From contig JADFHV010000073.1 in assembly GCA_022566975.1 (NCBI GenBank), forward strand, positions 1-8,887: a DNA stretch of 8,887 nt, read 5' to 3'. Every line of letters begins with the position of its first letter. Positions within the stretch are counted from its first letter, which is position 1. The notes beneath the pieces are model-generated. The model worked only from the letters and a program-made list of their open reading frames with translations. It made no database searches and was not told the origin of the DNA. This DNA is from Chloroflexota bacterium. GTDB taxonomy: Bacteria > Chloroflexota > Dehalococcoidia > SAR202 > UBA11138. A program made the position numbers and the translations under genes. This document shows, piece by piece, positions 6,154-8,887 of the stretch.

Positions 6154-7596
6154 ATGTTCCTGACCGTGATGGACCAGTCGGGAGTCAATATCGCCTTGCC
6201 TCGCATAGCCGAGCACTTCGACGCCGACATTCCTACGGTCCAGTGGATAACGCTTGGGTACGTCCTCAGCACCAGCGCCATGCTGATGCCCATGGGGCGC
6301 CTTTCGGACATGATCGGCCGGAAGCGTGTCTACCTCATCGGTTTCGTCATCTTCGTCGTCGCCGCTGCCTTCGGAGGCGCCAGCCCAACTTTCGCTCTGC
6401 TGGTCGTGGCCAAGGTGCTGCAGGGGATAGGCTCCGCGGCCATTCAGGCCAACGGCATGGCGATGATCACCGAGGTGTTCCCTGAGCGGGAACGCGGTAA
6501 GGCCCTGGGGCTGTACATGACGGTAATCGGCACCGGGGCGATTAGCGGGCCCATAGTCGGCGGCCTTCTCGTCAGCGCGCTCGATTGGCGATCGGTGTTC
6601 TACGCAAGCGTTCCGGTTGGCCTGCTGGCGATGGCGGCCGCTCTGGTCGTGCTGAGGGGCGGGAAACCTGCTGCCGAGGCCGGCTCGAAGCAGCGGACCT
6701 TCGACTGGCCCGGCGCCGCCCTCTCGTCGGGGGCACTGGTCACCCTCCTGCTGGCTATGACCAACGGCCACCGACTCGGCTGGACTGCGCCTCTCATCAC
6801 CGCCGGGCTCGCCGTGGCGGTGCTGCTGCTGGCGGTTTTCATCTGGTGGGAGAGAAGGGCCAGCGACCCGATTCTCGACCTCGACTTTTTCAAAAACAGG
6901 GTCTTCTCCATGGGGGTCAGCGCGCGCTTCCTGTCGTTCCTCGGAGGGTCGGCGGTCTTCTTCCTCATGCCCTTCTACCTGGTGCAGGGCCTGGGTTATT
7001 CGGCGGGCAAGGCCGGCCTGCTGATGGTGCCAGGGTCGATATGCATGGCCGTCATCGGGCCGCTGAGCGGACGATTGTCGGACAGGTTCGGGACCCGCTG
7101 GCCTGCCGTCGCCGGCATGATTCTCAGCGCAGCGTCCATGTTCACCTTCTCTCGGCTCACCGTCGACTCGCCTCCCATACACGTGATCGGTGGCATGATG
7201 CTTTCGGGGTTGGGGATGGGGACATTCTCGTCTCCCAATTCAAGCGCCATCATGAGCTCGCTGGGGAGGGCGCGATACGGCATAGTCTCAGCCTTCTTAA
7301 ACCTGACGAGGACGTCGGCGAACGTCAGCGGCATCGTGCTGGCGACAATGCTGGTGACGCTGACCATGGGGTCGCTCGGCTACGAGCCGAACCTGTCGGC
7401 GGTCTCGGAGGATGGTGGGGAGAGTGTGCTTGTTGCCTTTGTGCTTGGACTCAGAAGGGCCTTTCTGGTGTCCGGTGGTCTGATGATCTTCGCGATGGTG
7501 CTGTCGGTGCTGCGGGGCGAGGCCAGCGTCGAAGTGGCGCCCGCTCCGCGCGCCGAGGGTGTGGACTCCCCGGCCCCGGCAGTGAGCGACGACTAG
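6154..7596 (+). CDS. MFS exporter, DHA2/EmrB-QacA type, second of the pair; 5' end unresolved
   Basis: This is a second 14-helix proton-linked exporter, clearly paralogous to the first (more than half the residues identical by eye). From the ATG at 6154 it is 480 residues, with MDQSGVNIALP in helix 1, GRLSDMIGRKRVY at about 48-60, GAISGPIVGG and a second GRLSDRFG loop. Similarity to the first protein begins earlier, at KWWAYSAIAIG (codons from 6121), so 6154 cuts into helix 1. No ATG, GTG or TTG lies in this frame between the preceding stop (6062) and 6154. The choices are a GTG at 6001 inside the upstream gene, a frameshift linking the out-of-frame ATG at 6083, a rare start codon, or a truncated protein. 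With the ATG at 6083 and a one-base loss near 6104-6108, the N-terminus would match the first exporter in length. The C-terminal tail is Ala/Pro rich. The cargo is unknown. Confidence 0.9.
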   Translation: MFLTVMDQSGVNIALPRIAEHFDADIPTVQWITLGYVLSTSAMLMPMGRLSDMIGRKRVYLIGFVIFVVAAAFGGASPTFALLVVAKVLQGIGSAAIQANGMAMITEVFPERERGKALGLYMTVIGTGAISGPIVGGLLVSALDWRSVFYASVPVGLLAMAAALVVLRGGKPAAEAGSKQRTFDWPGAALSSGALVTLLLAMTNGHRLGWTAPLITAGLAVAVLLLAVFIWWERRASDPILDLDFFKNRVFSMGVSARFLSFLGGSAVFFLMPFYLVQGLGYSAGKAGLLMVPGSICMAVIGPLSGRLSDRFGTRWPAVAGMILSAASMFTFSRLTVDSPPIHVIGGMMLSGLGMGTFSSPNSSAIMSSLGRARYGIVSAFLNLTRTSANVSGIVLATMLVTLTMGSLGYEPNLSAVSEDGGESVLVAFVLGLRRAFLVSGGLMIFAMVLSVLRGEASVEVAPAPRAEGVDSPAPAVSDD

Positions 7597-7606
7597 GCCG
7601 TCGGCG

Positions 7607-7621
7607 CCCCGTCCAACGGGG
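7607..7621. terminator. small hairpin after the second exporter gene
   Basis: CCCCG (7607-7611) and CGGGG (7617-7621) pair across TCCAA. It sits 10 bases after the exporter stop and may act with the larger hairpin that follows. There is no T-run. Confidence 0.35.
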
Positions 7622-7628
7622 TCACGAC

Positions 7629-7662
7629 CGGCCACCGAGGCCGCTTATGGCCTCGGTGGCCG
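7629..7662. terminator. strong 14-bp hairpin between convergent genes
   Basis: Arms 7629-7642 and 7649-7662 are perfect inverted repeats (core GGCCACCGAGGCC) around the loop GCTTAT. It lies between the stop of the exporter (7596) and that of the opposing membrane-protein gene (7696). It could end both transcripts or block read-through between them, though neither strand has a T-run, so it is not a classical intrinsic terminator. Confidence 0.55.
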
Positions 7663-7695
7663 CGTGTCGGCCCGCCTGTACAGAGTGCTGACCGT

Positions 7696-8163
7696 TCATA
7701 ACGCTCGCTTGGCCCGCACGAAAGCGCGTGTCAGCTCCTGGGCATCCGGATTGTCCCATCCGGGGAACGTCACGATGACGTCCTCTGAAAGGATGGTCTG
7801 GAACAAGACCAGCGTGTGAGGCTTGACTCTGATGGCGCTGGAGAGCACGAAGTAGACTCCGATGAGAAGCGCGAGGGCTCCAATGATGAATAGAATCGCC
7901 TCGAGTAGCTCGGACGCGCCCCTTGCGAGCGTGCCAACGACAAGCAGCGCCACACCGATGCCAATCGCCTGAGAGCCCTCCCTGGTGCGGCTCTCCACGC
8001 CACCGTTAACCTGGCGGAAGCTGGCAAGGTCCGCCAACGGTGTCTCGACAGGCCCTTCGGCGCCCATCGCCTCAGCCATCAGCCTCTGGTCGGTGAGGAC
8101 CGCGGGCCCCTTGTCAAATAGGACCTTCTCTCCACTGTGCAACCGGATCTTTGTCGGGTCCAT
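7696..8163 (-). CDS. small membrane protein with two central helices, function unknown
   Basis: This 155-residue protein has a soluble N-terminal part (1-66), two closely spaced hydrophobic segments (IGIGVALLVVGTLARG and ILFIIGALALLIGVYFVL, about 67-107) and a soluble C-terminal part ending near residue 155. The N-terminal pattern, a charged strand then GPAVLTDQRL, loosely recalls bacterial PH-like membrane proteins with a strand-loop-strand before a helical hairpin; this is a weak comparison and I do not assign a family. ATG at 8161-8163 is chosen over the TTG one codon upstream, although the ribosome site (AGGGCGG) is poor. A plausible promoter lies just upstream. The gene faces the exporters across two hairpins, so it is unlikely to belong to their operon. 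Confidence 0.75.
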   Translation of the reverse strand: MDPTKIRLHSGEKVLFDKGPAVLTDQRLMAEAMGAEGPVETPLADLASFRQVNGGVESRTREGSQAIGIGVALLVVGTLARGASELLEAILFIIGALALLIGVYFVLSSAIRVKPHTLVLFQTILSEDVIVTFPGWDNPDAQELTRAFVRAKRAL

Positions 8164-8194
8164 CAAACCGCCCTGCGCCTACACGAACCGTCGC

Positions 8195-8223
8195 ATTATA
8201 CCCTACACCGGCGCCCCTGGCAG
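8195..8223 (-). promoter_or_regulatory. promoter of the small membrane-protein gene
   Basis: On the minus strand there is a perfect TATAAT (8200-8195) with CTGCCA (8223-8218; four of six -35 matches) at a 17-base spacing. Transcription would start near 8188, about 25 bases before the ATG at 8163. Confidence 0.5.
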
Positions 8224-8290
8224 ATTCAACCGGCCCCTGCCGGATGGCCCACCCGCTTGACTGAATGCGCGGGCACAGGAGGAGGTCCGA

Positions 8291-8359
8291 GTGTGCGAAC
8301 ATCTCGGCGGGTTTCAGCCACATCCCTGCAGCGTGCTGGAGGAGCATCGGTGCATCTGA
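8291..8359 (+). CDS. possible micro-ORF of 22 residues, Cys/His rich
   Basis: A GTG at 8291 stands four bases after AGGAGGAGGT (8277-8286), the strongest ribosome site on this side of the exporters. The peptide starts MCEHLGG and has three Cys and three His, then ends at TGA 8357-8359. An out-of-frame ATG (8362) follows two bases later and leads to a 34-residue frame with a CSVC motif. It could be a tiny metal-binding or leader peptide, the head of a frameshifted gene, or chance. No promoter was found. Confidence 0.2.
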   Translation: MCEHLGGFQPHPCSVLEEHRCI

Positions 8360-8472
8360 ACATGAAGGGGCCGACGCCCGGGCGTGACCGGCCTTACACC
8401 GCGCTTGATGGGGCCGTCGTTTCGCTGAGATGCAGCGTGTGCCAAACCCCGATGGGTCTGCTCTGAAAACGC

Positions 8473-8502
8473 TTGACGCCCTCGTGGGCGATGCCATATA
8501 CT
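8473..8502 (+). promoter_or_regulatory. promoter of the 23S rRNA transcript
   Basis: TTGACG (8473-8478; five of six matches) and TATACT (8497-8502; five of six) are separated by 18 bases. The predicted start is near 8509, about 140 bases before the mature 23S 5' end. This is the best plus-strand promoter in the right part of the window, and it implies that the 23S gene has its own transcript. Confidence 0.68.
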
Positions 8503-8556
8503 GTGTACTCAGTGAGACGAACGATGACGCTACGCGTGACATAACATACAGCCAAC

Positions 8557-8587
8557 GGTAACTCCCAAACGGCGGTCGGGAGTAGCC
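8557..8587 (+). promoter_or_regulatory. possible antiterminator hairpin in the 23S leader
   Basis: ACTCCC (8561-8566) pairs perfectly with GGGAGT (8578-8583). The stem extends past one A-A mismatch through GGT (8557-8559) and GCC (8585-8587). It uses bases 8578-8580 and 8586-8587, which also belong to the terminator hairpin, so the two structures cannot form together. Regulatory function is inferred. Confidence 0.4.
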
Positions 8588-8602
8588 TGACCGCCTTTTT
8601 TT
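8571..8602 (+). terminator. intrinsic terminator in the 23S leader
   Basis: GGCGGTCGGG (8571-8580) pairs with CCTGACCGCC (8586-8595): ten pairs with one G-U, loop AGTAG, followed directly by seven T residues (8596-8602). By sequence this is the clearest Rho-independent terminator in the window. It lies between the rRNA promoter and the rRNA gene, so it would yield a short RNA of about 93 bases unless read through. Confidence 0.75.
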
Positions 8603-8620
8603 GCACCTTAACAACTGAAT
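8603..8620 (+). promoter_or_regulatory. boxA-like antitermination sequence before 23S
   Basis: GCACCTTAACAACTGAAT resembles the boxA/post-boxA stretch (CTTTAACAA) found shortly before 23S genes in bacterial rRNA spacers, where Nus factors load to prevent premature termination. It lies downstream of the leader terminator, so it could protect 23S transcription but not help polymerase pass that terminator. Confidence 0.4.
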
Positions 8621-8648
8621 CCTGTCCGAGTAAATGATCCTTAATGTG

Positions 8649-8887
8649 GGTCAAGTTATTAAGGGTCTACGGTGGATGCCTTGGGGCCAAGGGCCGAAGA
8701 AGGGCGTGGCAAGACTGCGACAAGCCTCAGTGAGCTGTCTAGCGAGCTTAGCTGGGGATTCCCGAATGGGGCAACCCATCCCGGCTCATACCGGGATACC
8801 CCGATTGTATCGGGGGGGTAAGCAGGGGAACTGAAACATCTAAGTACCCTGAGGAAAAGAAATCAACCGAGATTCCCCTAGTAGTGG
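8649..8887 (+). rRNA. rrl: 23S ribosomal RNA, 5' part (continues beyond window)
   Basis: The sequence from GGTCAAG at 8649 follows the conserved start of bacterial 23S rRNA: CTACGGTGGATGCCTTGG near 8667-8684, CCGAATGGGG near 8762-8771, and the highly conserved GGGGAACTGAAACATCTAAG followed by AAAAGAAATCAACCGAGATTC near 8858-8878. It corresponds to about the first 240 bases of domain I. The 5' end is placed by alignment to the remembered E. coli start GGTTAAG and may be off by a few bases. No 16S or tRNA gene precedes it in the window; protein genes do. The short plus-strand open frame here is an accident of the rRNA sequence. Confidence 0.96.

Larger units (their letters stand above)
8164..8472. 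other. stretch without a confident gene between the membrane-protein gene and the 23S promoter
   Basis: Apart from the minus-strand promoter near 8195-8223, this stretch holds a small hairpin (CCGGC at 8230-8234, GCCGG at 8239-8243), a very strong ribosome-site-like AGGAGGAGGT at 8277-8286, and short open frames on both strands. A plus frame ending at 8466 contains a CSVC motif and could start at ATG 8362, but has no ribosome site at a usable distance. None of the longer frames looks like a known protein. It may be spacer or a decayed gene. Confidence 0.5.

Noticed and set aside
5989..7182. 397-codon minus-strand open frame
   Set aside because: It lies antisense to the second exporter and is rich in Arg, Gly, His and Pro, as expected for a shadow frame of a GC-rich membrane protein gene.
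8524..8544. Six-codon leader peptide frame in the 23S leader
   Set aside because: ATG to TAA is present, but there is no good ribosome site and peptide-controlled attenuation of rRNA would be without precedent known to me.
8114..8614. 166-codon minus-strand open frame
   Set aside because: It crosses the 23S promoter, leader terminator and part of the membrane-protein gene in another frame; no ribosome site or recognisable domain.
8608..8636. Second promoter just before 23S
   Set aside because: TTAACA is a fair -35, but the only -10 at 17 bases (TAAATG) matches three of six, and the transcript would start almost at the mature 23S end.
1..8887. A new defence or mobile system
   Set aside because: No nuclease, transposase, integrase, toxin, reverse transcriptase or CRISPR repeat is visible; the protein genes belong to ordinary metabolic and transport families.

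Overview
The window is GC-rich bacterial DNA, densely coding. I infer a Chloroflexota organism of the Dehalococcoidia/SAR202 type. The clues are two adjacent luciferase-like (LLM) flavin oxidoreductase paralogs, a family known to be expanded in SAR202, and a 23S rRNA gene with protein genes rather than a 16S gene directly upstream. Taxonomy is inference; no database was searched.

Layout. Positions 1-2371 (minus strand) hold two tandem LLM oxidoreductase genes, about 88% identical in protein by hand alignment. They read as an operon from a good sigma70-type promoter at 2417-2444, and the downstream copy runs off the left edge. Facing away from it, an extended -10 promoter at 2468-2476 drives a small dimeric alpha/beta-barrel (EthD-like) protein at 2515-2880. 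Positions 2881-3134 carry an imperfect inverted-repeat element of about 106 bp (MITE-like), then a short palindrome just ahead of the next gene. Positions 3135-4382 encode a metal-dependent amidohydrolase whose last residues appear shifted out of frame by one extra base. Positions 4566-7596 encode two tandem 14-TM DHA2/EmrB-type MFS exporters; both have odd 5' ends, and the second lacks a usual in-frame start before its first membrane helix. Two hairpins separate it from a convergent gene for a small two-helix membrane protein (7696-8163, minus). Positions 8164-8648 hold no confident protein gene, but contain that gene's promoter, a possible Cys/His-rich micro-ORF, and a promoter plus leader for the 23S rRNA gene that starts near 8649 and runs off the right edge.

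How the genes fit together. The LLM oxidoreductases, alpha/beta-barrel protein, amidohydrolase and exporters look like an accessory set for oxidising, hydrolysing and exporting organic compounds, but no shared pathway is proven by the sequence. The most unusual item is the 23S leader: a strong promoter, two mutually exclusive hairpins, one of them a classical intrinsic terminator with seven T residues, and only then the rRNA. This resembles a transcription attenuator in front of an apparently unlinked 23S gene. I saw no CRISPR array, transposase, tRNA or phage gene.
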